A stretch of DNA of 64,000 nucleotides from assembly GCF_000425445.1 (NCBI RefSeq), contig NZ_AUDL01000017.1, positions 34,852 through 98,851 on the forward strand, given 5' to 3'. Within the stretch, counting starts at the first letter, position 1; each line of letters starts with the position of its first letter. Positions 49,842-61,535 of this stretch are shown here, in pieces. The DNA comes from Flavobacterium denitrificans DSM 15936 (lineage in GTDB: Bacteria > Bacteroidota > Bacteroidia > Flavobacteriales > Flavobacteriaceae). The translations under genes were made by a program, and so were the position numbers. The notes beneath the pieces were generated by a model. It made no database searches. It was not told where the DNA came from and saw only the letters and a program-made list of their open reading frames with translations.

Positions 49842-51401
49842 ATGAAAAAAAGAATTAGCTTGATTTTTACCTTCTTCATTTTGATTGTTCAGATGACTGC
49901 TTCAGCGCAAGGAAAAAAAGCGCAAAATCCGATAATTTTTTCTGATGTGCCGGATCTTTCTATTATTAGAGTCGGGAAAAATTATTACATGAGCAGTACT
50001 ACAATGCACATGAGTCCCGGTTTGCCCATTATGAAATCTACAGATTTAGTTAATTGGACACTAATTAATTATGCCTATGATACTTTGGCAGATATGCCTG
50101 AATTAAATTTAACAGATGGGAAAAGTACCTATGGCAGAGGTTCATGGGCAAGCAGTTTGCGTTTTCACAATGGAACTTATTATGTAACGACTTTTGCTCA
50201 AACAACGGGCGAGACCTATATTTTTAAAACAAAAGATATAGAAAAAGGAAATTGGCAAAGGGTTTCTTTTAGACCTGATTATCATGATCATTCCTTGTTT
50301 TTTGATGATGATGGAAAGGCTTATTTAGTTTACGGTTCGAGCCAAATCAAACTAGTAGAATTGAATGATGATTTAACAGGAATCAAACAAAATGTTCCCG
50401 AAAAAATTATTATTGAAAATGCTAGTCTGCCTGCTGGAAATAACATTATGCTTGGTGCCGAAGGCTCACAATTATTCAAAATTAAAGGCAAATATTATTT
50501 ATTTAATATCTGTTGGCCAAAAGACGGAATGCGTACTGTAGTTATACATCGCGCCAATAATATTACCGGTCCTTGGGAAGGAAAAGTTGGTCTGCAGGAT
50601 TTAGGTGTTGCACAAGGCGGACTTATCGATACTCCTGATGGACGTTGGTTTTCTTATCTGTTTCGCGATTTTGGCGCTGTCGGTAGAATTCCATATTTAG
50701 TTCCAGTAAAGTGGGAAAACGACTGGCCAATTTTGGGCGAAAACAATAAAGTTCCTGAAACTTTAGAATTACCATCCAATAAAAGTCTGATCCCAAATTT
50801 AGTGGACTCAGATGAATTCAATCGAAAGAAAGGACAAGAAACGCTGCCATTAGTTTGGCAATGGAATCATAATCCTGATAATGCACTTTGGACTTTAAAA
50901 GAAAGAAAAGGATTTCTGCGTCTTAAAACAGGGAGAATTGACAATGATTTTCTTTCCGCAAGAAATACGTTAACGCAGCGCACTATTGGGCCAACAAGCA
51001 AAGCTTCTGTTTCTTTGGATGCTTCACAAATGAAAGAAGGTGATTTCGCCGGCTTGAGTGCTTTGCAAAAAGAATATGGTTTGGTTGGGATAAAAGCTGA
51101 AAACGGGCAAAAATTCATTGTAATGGTAAATACTATTTCAGATAAAGCTTTTGAAGTACAGCGAATTCCATTAAATCAAAACCAGGTTTATTTAAAGATT
51201 GAATGTGACTTTACCAATAAAAAAGATGAAGCAAACTTCTTCTATAGCTTGGACGGAAAAGTTTGGAATGCGATAGGCGAAACTTTAAAAATGGAATATA
51301 CGCTTCCTCACTTTATGGGTTATCGTTTTGGTCTTTTCAATTATGCCACAAAAAATACTGGTGGCTATGTGGATTTTGATTGGTTTCGAATTAATTATTA
51401 A
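49842..51401 (+). CDS. GH43 (subfamily 12-like) arabinofuranosidase/xylosidase with C-terminal beta-sandwich
   Basis: A 519-residue protein with a signal peptide (MTASAQ). The catalytic propeller starts FSDVPDLSIIRVG, where DVPD replaces the usual DPD and is typical of GH43 subfamily 12; base D38. The pKa modulator is D149 in YHDHSLFFDDD, with His in place of the common Pro, and the acid is E207 in GAEGSQ. The C-terminal concanavalin-like domain (about 330-519; PLVWQWNHNPDNALW, YVDFDWFRINY) is the standard partner. Members are known in arabinoxylan loci. The next gene starts 22 bp downstream. Confidence 0.87.
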   Translation: MKKRISLIFTFFILIVQMTASAQGKKAQNPIIFSDVPDLSIIRVGKNYYMSSTTMHMSPGLPIMKSTDLVNWTLINYAYDTLADMPELNLTDGKSTYGRGSWASSLRFHNGTYYVTTFAQTTGETYIFKTKDIEKGNWQRVSFRPDYHDHSLFFDDDGKAYLVYGSSQIKLVELNDDLTGIKQNVPEKIIIENASLPAGNNIMLGAEGSQLFKIKGKYYLFNICWPKDGMRTVVIHRANNITGPWEGKVGLQDLGVAQGGLIDTPDGRWFSYLFRDFGAVGRIPYLVPVKWENDWPILGENNKVPETLELPSNKSLIPNLVDSDEFNRKKGQETLPLVWQWNHNPDNALWTLKERKGFLRLKTGRIDNDFLSARNTLTQRTIGPTSKASVSLDASQMKEGDFAGLSALQKEYGLVGIKAENGQKFIVMVNTISDKAFEVQRIPLNQNQVYLKIECDFTNKKDEANFFYSLDGKVWNAIGETLKMEYTLPHFMGYRFGLFNYATKNTGGYVDFDWFRINY

Positions 51402-51423
51402 TAAAGATAAAAAGACAAAAGTG

Positions 51424-52719
51424 ATGATAGATAAAAATTTCACAGGCGAATCCCTCGTAAGACTTCACTATCTGGTGTTGGTTTTGGGATTGATTTTACC
51501 AGTTTTTGTTATTAGTCAGAATAAAAAGAAGGAAGAAAAATCAGAAATTAAAGCACCTCAATATCGCAATCTTTTTAAAGAGGCAGGATACAATCAAAAT
51601 GATATTGATAAAAAATTAGCGAAAGCATATTATGATGTTTTTGAAGGACCAAACAAAGTGTATTTTGAAGAGGGCGATTCTTTAGGATATGTATCGGATG
51701 TCAAAAACAAAGATGCGCGTACCGAAGGAATGTCATACGGAATGATGGTTGCGGTTCAGCTTGATAAAAAAGAAGTTTTTGATCGAATTTGGCGATGGTC
51801 GGTCAAATACATGCAACATCACGATGGACCAAGAGAAGGTTATTTTGCATGGAGTGTTGATCCTCAGACCAAAAAGCAAAATTCGGCTGGATCTGCTTCA
51901 GATGGTGAGTTGTATTTTGTGACAAGTTTGCTTTTTGCGTCTAACAAATGGGGCAATACTACAGGAATAGATTATTACAAAGAAGCCAGAAGAATTTTGG
52001 ATAATATGTGGAAAAAAGATGGCACTGGCAACATCCACAATATTATCAATACCGAACATAAGCAAATATCATTCGTGCCTGAAGGTGGTGGTTACAATTG
52101 GACAGATCCTTCTTATCATGTTCCAGCATTTTTCGAAATATGGGCATTGTATGCAAAAGATGGCCACGAACAGTTTTACAAAGAATGTGCTGATGTTTCG
52201 CGACAATTTCTGCATAAAGCAACGCATCCGATAACAGGCTTAAACTCAGATTATACCGAGTTTACTGGCGAACCTCATCCTACACCATGGATGCCACCGG
52301 GATTTCGATATGATTCCTGGCGAGTTCCTATGAACATTGCAATGGATTATGCTTGGTACGGAAAAGATAAAAAATGGCAGGAAGAATACGCTTCTAAATT
52401 TCAAAATTTCCTCAGATCAAAAGGATTGGACACTTTTGAAGATCAATTCAATCTGGATGGTACTAAACCTGATTTTATTCTGCAAGCTGGTTCGGTTAAA
52501 AAACTAAGACATTCGATCGGATTGGTGGCAACTTCGGCTACGGCATCATTGGTAAGCAAAGACAAAAATAGTATCGATTTTGTTCATGCGGTTTGGAATG
52601 CCAAACTGGAACCTTATGAAGATGGTTATTTTGATCCGTATTATGATGGATTGATGTATCTCTTTAGTTTAATGCATCTAAGTGGAAATTATAAAATTAT
52701 AACTCCATCAACTAATTAA
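51424..52719 (+). CDS. GH8 reducing-end xylose-releasing exo-oligoxylanase-like enzyme
   Basis: Start set at ATG 51424 (431 residues). An upstream frame overlaps the preceding gene and does not give a signal sequence, whereas this one has a hydrophobic segment at about 14-31 ending in VFVISQ. The (alpha/alpha)6 barrel has the acid E101 in DARTEGMSYGM, D160 in SASDGELYF, and GFRYDSWRVPMN with D297, followed by LRHSIGLVAT (H363). EGMSYGMM and HSIGLVA match the Rex type of GH8, which takes xylose from the reducing end of xylo-oligosaccharides; a general endo-xylanase remains possible. It is the strongest single indication that the locus handles a xylan backbone. Confidence 0.85.
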   Translation: MIDKNFTGESLVRLHYLVLVLGLILPVFVISQNKKKEEKSEIKAPQYRNLFKEAGYNQNDIDKKLAKAYYDVFEGPNKVYFEEGDSLGYVSDVKNKDARTEGMSYGMMVAVQLDKKEVFDRIWRWSVKYMQHHDGPREGYFAWSVDPQTKKQNSAGSASDGELYFVTSLLFASNKWGNTTGIDYYKEARRILDNMWKKDGTGNIHNIINTEHKQISFVPEGGGYNWTDPSYHVPAFFEIWALYAKDGHEQFYKECADVSRQFLHKATHPITGLNSDYTEFTGEPHPTPWMPPGFRYDSWRVPMNIAMDYAWYGKDKKWQEEYASKFQNFLRSKGLDTFEDQFNLDGTKPDFILQAGSVKKLRHSIGLVATSATASLVSKDKNSIDFVHAVWNAKLEPYEDGYFDPYYDGLMYLFSLMHLSGNYKIITPSTN

Positions 52720-53865
<1,146 letters not shown>

Positions 53866-53950
53866 ATTTTTCAACAGTACTAATTCAATCCATTGATCTG
53901 AACATTTCCTAAGAAGTAATTGTTTGGGTTAATCGAATAAAATCTAAATT

Positions 53951-56530
53951 ATGTCTAAACTTAATAGCATTTCAACAGTTCTTTTGAACTTCCAGAATAA
54001 AAAATGGAAAGAAGTATTCCTATTTCTTTGTTTGTTTAGTTGGTCAACTATTTCATTTTCCCAAAAATTGAAAATAAACGAAAAGGAATATTTTGAAACC
54101 CGAGGATTAAATGTTTTGGTTTTTAGCAATGAATATAACGGAATGTTCTTTGACGAAAAAACTGCCGGTATAGAGTTTATTCATCATGGTGTAAGAACCG
54201 TGACCGGCGGCGCTATCAGGCTTCAAAACACTCCAGAACAATGGGATTTGATTCCGTTAATGACAAGCCGAAAAGTAGATAAGGCGAACAATACCATTGA
54301 AGTTACACTTACATATGAAGAATTTGATTTTGATTCCAAAATAATAGTAACATCAAAAGGAAACGGATTCTTGATCAATGTTTTTCTAGATAAGCCAGTT
54401 CCGAAGCAATTGGAAGGAAGAGCAGGATTTAATATGGAATTTTTGCCAACATCTTATTTTGAAAGTAATTATGTTGTTGATGGAAAGGCAGGAACGTTTC
54501 CGCGTTATCCTTCAGGAAATACTGAAATAAAGCCTTTATCTCAAAAAATCCCACAATTCGCCGGACATACCACATTTGATGATCGCGGAAAAAAGGAATT
54601 TATAACGACTCTTCCATTAGATTCCGGGAAGAATTTCATTTTCGCACCTGAAAATCCGGAGCGCACAGTAAAAATTCAGTCGGAAGATCAGGAGATTATG
54701 CTTTTTGATGGAAGAAATCTTGGACAGAATGGCTGGTTTATTGCGCGAAGTATACTTCCTTCAAATAAAACAGGAAAAGTATTGACTTGGTATGTAGAAC
54801 CTAACGCAATTCCTAATTGGACAAGAGAACCTGTAATAGGCTTTTCGCAAGTTGGATATATGCCCGGACAAAAGAAAGTGGCGGTAATTGAACTTGATCA
54901 AAATGACACAGCATTAGCTAAAGCATCAATCTATAAACTTAATGAAGACGGGAAATTTGTAGAAAAACTGAAATCTGATGTCAAAGTTTGGGGAAATTAT
55001 TTAAGATATAATTATGCTCAGTTTGATTTTAGTTCTATTAAAGAAAAAGGACTTTATTACATCCAATATGGCGATCAAAAAACAAACACTTTTCAAATAG
55101 AGGACAATATTTACTCAAATGTATGGCATCCTACAATGGATGTCTGGTTTCCGGTTCAAATGGATCACATGGAAGTAAATGAGGCTTATAGAGTTTGGCA
55201 TGGAAAACCATTTTTAGACGATTGCCTTCAGGCGCCTTTGAATCATGAACATTTTGATGGTTACAAACAAGGCCCTACTACAGAAACAAAATACAAACCT
55301 TTAGAGCGTATTCCCGGAATGTCAGTTGGAGGCTGGTTTGACGCAGGTGATTTTGATATACAAACTTTTTCGCATGTCAGCGTAATCAACAGTTTTGTAG
55401 AATCTTGGGAAGAATTTAAAGTAAAAAGAGATGAAACTTTTATTGACCAAAAAACGCAGTTTGTAGACATTCACCGTCCCGATGGCCAGCCCGATTTATT
55501 ACAGCAAATAGAGCATGGCGTTTTAAATCTTGTGGCACAGGTTGAAAATATTGGCCATCCGGTAAGAGGAATTGTTGTTCCTAATCTGCATCAATATCAT
55601 CATTTAGGCGATGCTTCTACAGAAACGGATAATCTGCCTTATAATCCAAGTCTTAAGCCTTATGAATCCAATGGAGTTTCGAGTGGTACGATGGATGATA
55701 GATGGGCGTTTACAAATCGTTCTTCCTTTCTTGATTACAGAACAGCGGGTGCATTAGCTTCGGCAAGTAGAGCTTTAAAAGGCTATAATGATGAACTTTC
55801 GGCTAAATGCTTATCTCTTGCAGTGAAATTGACAAACGAAGCAACTGAAATAGAAAAAAAGGCAAAACCTGATAATAGTCCAATGTCGAGATGGGGCAAA
55901 GGAAGCGATATGATTGCGATATTACAGCTTTACTTAAGCACAAAAGACCATAATTATAAAAAAGGTTTTCTAGATAGAATTTGGAAACTATTGGATGAAA
56001 ATTTAGAATTTAATATTAATTCAGCTTTATTGGCTGTGCCTTCTATGGATGATAACTACAAAGTAAAATTACGAAGCTATGTTATCAAGTATAAAGAAAA
56101 AACAAATAAAGAGAATAGTGATAATCCTTACGGTGTTCCCCTGGTTAAGAGAGGCTGGGGTGGTACTTCTCAGGTGATTAATTGGGCAAGCACAAATTAT
56201 TACATTCATAAATTCTATCCTGAGATTATGGATAAAGAATCTGTTTATCAAGGATTGAACTATATTTTTGGATGCCATCCTTATTCCAATTTATCTTTTG
56301 TAAACGCTGTTGGAAATAAATCCAAAAAAGTAGCTTACGGAAATAACCGTGCCGATTTTACAACTATTGCCGGCGGAGTAGTTCCCGGACTTATTTTTCT
56401 TAAACCTGATTATTTAGAAAATAAAGATGACTGGCCGTTTTTTTGGGGTGAAAATGAGTGTATTATAGACGGTGGCGCTTGGTATGTTTTTTTGGCGAAT
56501 GCTGTAAATGATTTAGCAAATGAAAAATAG
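53951..56530 (+). CDS. GH9 family hydrolase with long N-terminal domain, secreted
   Basis: An 859-residue protein with an internal-looking signal sequence at about 20-38 (VFLFLCLFSWSTISFSQ). Residues about 40-290 form a beta-rich domain I cannot name (YFETRGLNVLVFSNEYNG). A cellulase N-terminal Ig-like domain follows (VIGFSQVGYMPGQKKVAV, about 300-390). The (alpha/alpha)6 GH9 domain has DAGD at 464-467 in GGWFDAGDFD, the family signature near FGCHPYSNLSFV, and the acid E836 in GENECIID. GH9 enzymes are usually endoglucanases; in this xylan-like locus it may instead supply the missing endo activity. A paralogue lies convergently at 57980. Confidence 0.8.
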   Translation: MSKLNSISTVLLNFQNKKWKEVFLFLCLFSWSTISFSQKLKINEKEYFETRGLNVLVFSNEYNGMFFDEKTAGIEFIHHGVRTVTGGAIRLQNTPEQWDLIPLMTSRKVDKANNTIEVTLTYEEFDFDSKIIVTSKGNGFLINVFLDKPVPKQLEGRAGFNMEFLPTSYFESNYVVDGKAGTFPRYPSGNTEIKPLSQKIPQFAGHTTFDDRGKKEFITTLPLDSGKNFIFAPENPERTVKIQSEDQEIMLFDGRNLGQNGWFIARSILPSNKTGKVLTWYVEPNAIPNWTREPVIGFSQVGYMPGQKKVAVIELDQNDTALAKASIYKLNEDGKFVEKLKSDVKVWGNYLRYNYAQFDFSSIKEKGLYYIQYGDQKTNTFQIEDNIYSNVWHPTMDVWFPVQMDHMEVNEAYRVWHGKPFLDDCLQAPLNHEHFDGYKQGPTTETKYKPLERIPGMSVGGWFDAGDFDIQTFSHVSVINSFVESWEEFKVKRDETFIDQKTQFVDIHRPDGQPDLLQQIEHGVLNLVAQVENIGHPVRGIVVPNLHQYHHLGDASTETDNLPYNPSLKPYESNGVSSGTMDDRWAFTNRSSFLDYRTAGALASASRALKGYNDELSAKCLSLAVKLTNEATEIEKKAKPDNSPMSRWGKGSDMIAILQLYLSTKDHNYKKGFLDRIWKLLDENLEFNINSALLAVPSMDDNYKVKLRSYVIKYKEKTNKENSDNPYGVPLVKRGWGGTSQVINWASTNYYIHKFYPEIMDKESVYQGLNYIFGCHPYSNLSFVNAVGNKSKKVAYGNNRADFTTIAGGVVPGLIFLKPDYLENKDDWPFFWGENECIIDGGAWYVFLANAVNDLANEK

Positions 56531-56540
56531 TAAACAGGCT

Positions 56541-56690
56541 TAAAATTTAACCGCAAGGTACGCAATCCCGATAGCTATCGGGAACACAAAGTTCGCAAAG
56601 TTTTTATTGACAAAGCTTAGCGAACTTAAAAGACAACGTGAACACAACGACAAAAAGAAACTGGCGGACTTTGCGGTAAAATTAACCACA
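56541..56690. repeat. Intergenic repeat with perfect palindrome and inverted ends
   Basis: Contains the 18-bp perfect palindrome at 56566-56583 (centre CCGATAGCTATCGG) and several GCAAAG/GCGAAC-type words. Its ends (ATTTAACCGCAA and TTTGCGGTAAAATTAA) are inverted relative to each other. This resembles the dispersed GCAAAGTTCGCAAAG-type elements common between Flavobacterium genes, recalled rather than searched. Confidence 0.5.
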
Positions 56691-56696
56691 ACATAA

Positions 56697-57875
<1,179 letters not shown>

Positions 57876-57915
57876 ACTTTCTAAATAAGTCTAGATTAAA
57901 AAACATTTTAATATA

Positions 57916-57963
57916 AAAAAAGATAAAGTATTGAAAACGTCTTATCAATACTTTATCTTTTTT
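57916..57963. terminator. Strong bidirectional terminator between CE1 and GH9 genes
   Basis: A 19-bp perfect stem (arms 57916-57934 and 57945-57963) around a 10-nt loop, with A-rich left and T-rich right arms. It separates the converging genes and can end both transcripts. Confidence 0.9.
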
Positions 57964-57979
57964 ATTTTTTAATCACTAT

Positions 57980-60433
57980 TTATTTTCCAAAATGTTTTTG
58001 GACAGCAAGAACTAAAAACATAAAATCGGTTGATCCTCCACCCATAACATATTCTGTTTGTTGCCAAAAGTAAGGCCATTTTTTAAGCTCGGGCAAGTTT
58101 GGCCTAATAAGCGCCGTGCCTGAAGTTACTCCGCCAGGAATATAGGACCAATCGGCACGATTCATTCCATAGGCAACCAACAACGAATTAGATCCAATTC
58201 CCGAAGCAAACGATGCGGTATTATTGCCCGGATGAACCCCAAGTATAAAATTCAAAGCATTGCTGTAAACTTCATAGTTTGCAAATTCTGGCCATGATTT
58301 TGAGAAATAATATTGTTGTACACCAAAATCCTGTAAAGTCCAGCCAGCTCCCCAAATATTAGGTTTATATGGAACTCCATAAGGAGAATCTGTAAGCGAA
58401 TTGTTTTTGGTTTTCGCACTCCATTTTTGGGCTTCAGCATTCAGCTTTTCAAGAAATGATTTGTCCTTAATGAGATGTTTAATTCGTCCAACTCTCCATC
58501 CTAAATTTTCGAAATTTTTCAACACCTCTCCATTTAAAGAAGCAATTTGATTGAAATAAGTTAGTTCGTTGGTTGCTAATGCCAATTCAACAAGAACAGT
58601 TATTTTGCTTTCTGCTCTTTTTGATTTTTCAAAAGAAGTATTATAAAGCGCTTTTGCAGTTTCTAAACATTCTGTAGCCAATTTTGGATTGCTGATTTTT
58701 AAAACACGGTAAGAACAGGCAAGTCCGCCAGCAACATACAATTCACGATCAGGATTGTCTTCAGTGAAAACCCATCTGTCATCATCTTTTGCACTTGGAT
58801 TTTCTGCCCATTTATTATCCGTAACTCCTCCAAAATCTCCAAGGAGCACATATTGTTTTAAATTGTTTGTAATGATTCCGCGATACAAACGACCCATAGA
58901 ACGATAGCCTGCCAAAATTGAGGCCAATCCATGTTCCATTTGCTGTAAAGCATCAGATTTACCATCGGGCTGATGAATTTCAACTATTTTTTTATCATTA
59001 TCAATACTTGTCGCATCATAAGATTCGATATTAAACTCTTCTAACATCAGTGCCAGATTCCAAACTGTTCCAATCTGAGATTCCACTCTCAAATCATCAT
59101 CTCCAGCATCGTGCCACCCGCCTTGATTTAAATTTGGAACAACTTCATTCGATTTATATTTTGTAAGTGTCGAAGGTCCCTGGACATATCCGTCAAAATG
59201 ATTCAAATTAGTTGGAGCCATTTGAGCATCATCCAAATGGCAGAAGTTGTGCCAAATTCGATACTTTTCATTCACTCTCATGTGGCACATTTGTACTGGT
59301 AAAAAGTATTCCAAAATAGGTTGCCAAACATCTCGATCATAAAGCTTTTTGCTTATCTGAAAAGAAGAAGTCTCATTTCCTCTATAACTTAATGTGTACA
59401 TTCCTTCCTCATTTACTTCAGAAAAATCTATTTGGTAATAGTTGTATCTTAAAAAATCGCCCCATTTTTTAGGTTTTATGGTTTTGATTTTTTTCTTGCC
59501 AAACTCATCATGTTTGATCAAAATTACTTCTGATGTTTCTGTATCATTTGGATCCGTTTCCAGAATAGCTACTTTAGATTGTTTTGGATAATAGCCAACT
59601 TGCGAAACCTGAACAACCGGCTTGTAAGTCCAATTCGGAATAACATTTGGAGAAACAACAATATCAATAACCCTTTTCCCAGAAGTTTTAGAAATTGGCG
59701 CGCGGACAATAAACCACCCATTGTTATGATTAATTCTTCCATCCCATAATGCAATATCTTCTAAATTAGACTGAATCGTTACTCTCGATAAATCGCTTTC
59801 GGGGGCAATTGTAATTTTTTTTCCTTTACAGAGAGGCGTTCCAAGACTCTGTCCATCCATTTGTGATTGAAGAGGCCCGTAAGGAGAAGGAGTAAAAATG
59901 CCGAAATTTCCATCACATATATAGGACTTTCCAAACAAATCGCCCGGAAACAATTCAATGTTGAAACCAATTTTTCCTAACCATTTTGCATCGATTTCAT
60001 TATCTAAATCGACTGTAATTCGAAAATTATTTCCATCTGTAGGCGTTACATTTACTTTATATTTTAATTTCAAATCAGGATAATCTATTGGATTAAAGCC
60101 ACTGCGATTTTTAGATTCATCAGGATAAGATAAAGTCTGAGATATTGTATTCGAACCCGAATCTATATTTTTTTCGACTTCTTTCGGTACAGGCGACCAT
60201 TGTCCTGGCGAGATTTCTAAACGTAAATCTCCATTTGCCATAACGCGTTCACCATGCTGAATCATTGTAACCCCTGTTTGATGTCCGTCAGGATAAATAT
60301 CATCAAAGACGGTTACGTCTAGTCCACGAGCAGAAAAATAACCTTTTGGATGAAGTTTTAGGTTTTGTCCATACATTTTTAATTGTAGTATCGTTGCTAT
60401 TAAGGCAAAAAAAATAAGCACTCTATTTTTCAT
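57980..60433 (-). CDS. GH9 family hydrolase with long N-terminal domain, paralogue of 53951 gene
   Basis: An 817-residue protein with a signal peptide (about 1-23, KMYGQ). Same plan as the plus-strand GH9: an unnamed beta-rich N-terminal domain (YFSARGLDVTVFDDIYPDGHQTG), Ig-like domain (VVQVSQVGYYPKQSKVAI) and (alpha/alpha)6 barrel. DAGD is at 442-445 in GGWHDAGDDD and the candidate acid is E794 in QTEYVMGG. The two GH9 proteins are clearly paralogous but much diverged, and they face each other across a CE1 gene. Different chain specificity is likely. Family call firm, substrate unknown. Confidence 0.8.
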   Translation of the reverse strand: MKNRVLIFFALIATILQLKMYGQNLKLHPKGYFSARGLDVTVFDDIYPDGHQTGVTMIQHGERVMANGDLRLEISPGQWSPVPKEVEKNIDSGSNTISQTLSYPDESKNRSGFNPIDYPDLKLKYKVNVTPTDGNNFRITVDLDNEIDAKWLGKIGFNIELFPGDLFGKSYICDGNFGIFTPSPYGPLQSQMDGQSLGTPLCKGKKITIAPESDLSRVTIQSNLEDIALWDGRINHNNGWFIVRAPISKTSGKRVIDIVVSPNVIPNWTYKPVVQVSQVGYYPKQSKVAILETDPNDTETSEVILIKHDEFGKKKIKTIKPKKWGDFLRYNYYQIDFSEVNEEGMYTLSYRGNETSSFQISKKLYDRDVWQPILEYFLPVQMCHMRVNEKYRIWHNFCHLDDAQMAPTNLNHFDGYVQGPSTLTKYKSNEVVPNLNQGGWHDAGDDDLRVESQIGTVWNLALMLEEFNIESYDATSIDNDKKIVEIHQPDGKSDALQQMEHGLASILAGYRSMGRLYRGIITNNLKQYVLLGDFGGVTDNKWAENPSAKDDDRWVFTEDNPDRELYVAGGLACSYRVLKISNPKLATECLETAKALYNTSFEKSKRAESKITVLVELALATNELTYFNQIASLNGEVLKNFENLGWRVGRIKHLIKDKSFLEKLNAEAQKWSAKTKNNSLTDSPYGVPYKPNIWGAGWTLQDFGVQQYYFSKSWPEFANYEVYSNALNFILGVHPGNNTASFASGIGSNSLLVAYGMNRADWSYIPGGVTSGTALIRPNLPELKKWPYFWQQTEYVMGGGSTDFMFLVLAVQKHFGK

Positions 60434-60834
60434 TATTTACAGGTTATTTCGATTTGTGTTTTTTGACGAATGCAAATAGTTGAACTTTTATTTAATAAAA
60501 GATAAAATACCAACATTAAGATTATAAATGTAGTTTTCTGCTCATAATCTGAATAACAAATTTGAAGCGTAATATAGAAGAATTGATGCGCTTTTAAGGA
60601 CTTAATTTTATGGAAGAGTCGTTTTTAGAAAAAAGCCTGATAAGTTAGTACTTCCCAGGCTTTTGATTTCTTCTCGTAGAGGGAATCATTCAAATATCTA
60701 ACCAGATTATCTGGAATTATTACAATATTTTAGAATACGCATGTTAATTTTTTCTCGTCTTTGTTTACATAGCACTCATATAGATTGCAATATTTAAAAC
60801 ATATTAGTGTAAGTAATAATGCTGAGGATTAGTA
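60434..60834. other. Intergenic region between azoreductase and GH9 genes
   Basis: A 401-bp gap upstream of the minus-strand GH9. A terminator for the azoreductase lies at 60631-60664. No clear TAnnTTTG promoter for the GH9 gene was found on the minus strand, and no gene is seen. Confidence 0.5.
60631..60664 (-). terminator. Intrinsic terminator for the azoreductase gene
   Basis: Nine paired bases (AAAAGCCTG with CAGGCTTTT), 16-nt loop. Read on the minus strand it ends in a run of T, about 170 nt after the azoreductase stop. Confidence 0.65.
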
Positions 60835-61455
60835 TTAATTTGGAAACCATCTATCAATCAAAGTTTTTATTTCCAATTTCGCATTTTCAAGGATTGAATT
60901 TAATTGGTCTCTATTTTGGTCAACCCCAAAAGCTGAAATTTGTTCTGAAGAGATGCCCATAAAATCAAAATTTTGTTTTATTGTTGAGGAAGCAAATTCC
61001 TTGATGTTATCTGAGTTATTATAATCGAATCCGCTAACTACTATTGATAAAGCTTTTTTATCTTTACAAAGACCACTAAAGCCTGTCTCAGGGCTAAAAG
61101 AAAATGTCTTATCACTAACGACAATAGCATCTATCCAAGCCTTTACTGTTGCTGGCATTGTAAAATTGTAAATAGGAAAAGCCAATACGATATTATCAGC
61201 TGCAATAACTTCGTCAATAAGTTTATGATGATTAGATAGAGTTAAGAGTTCTATTTCTGAAAAGTCTCTTTTACCCATATTCCATTCCATTATTAAATTC
61301 AAATTTTTCTCTAACAATAATTCTGGAGGAGTTTCAGCTAAATTTAAATGTTTAATTTCTGTTTTTCCTTTTGCTAGTTCCACAAATTCATCAAATAAAA
61401 TTTGGGTATAAGAGCCTTTTCTCGGTGTGTAGTTTACAACTAATGTCTTTGTCAT
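60835..61455 (-). CDS. FMN-dependent NAD(P)H azoreductase/quinone reductase
   Basis: A 206-residue flavodoxin-fold protein with no signal peptide. The N-terminal strand and phosphate loop (LVVNYTPRKGSYTQ) and the FMN-binding loop FPIYNFTMPATVKAWID fit the AzoR/FMN-dependent NADH-azoreductase family. Such enzymes reduce quinones and azo or nitro aromatics. It is divergent from a LysR regulator with 80 bp between starts, the usual arrangement for a regulator and its target. Length is normal for the family. Confidence 0.85.
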   Translation of the reverse strand: MTKTLVVNYTPRKGSYTQILFDEFVELAKGKTEIKHLNLAETPPELLLEKNLNLIMEWNMGKRDFSEIELLTLSNHHKLIDEVIAADNIVLAFPIYNFTMPATVKAWIDAIVVSDKTFSFSPETGFSGLCKDKKALSIVVSGFDYNNSDNIKEFASSTIKQNFDFMGISSEQISAFGVDQNRDQLNSILENAKLEIKTLIDRWFPN

Positions 61456-61471
61456 ATTTTCTATTTTTTTA

Positions 61472-61512
61472 CAAATATAGAGTCAATAAATTGATAATTT
61501 TAATTATTTTTG
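61472..61512. promoter_or_regulatory. Divergent promoters between azoreductase and LysR genes
   Basis: Minus-strand -7 match TATATTTG lies at 61472-61479, 17 bp from the azoreductase start. Plus-strand -7 match TATTTTTG lies at 61505-61512, 24 bp from the LysR start. LysR regulators usually bind between such promoters, activating the target and repressing themselves. Confidence 0.4.
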
Positions 61513-61535
61513 TTTGCTTATTTATAATATATGTT

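Noticed and set aside
51328..51423. Upstream start for the GH8 gene, overlapping the GH43 gene
   Set aside because: The extension only reads the end of the previous gene in another frame; ATG 51424 gives a proper exported N-terminus.
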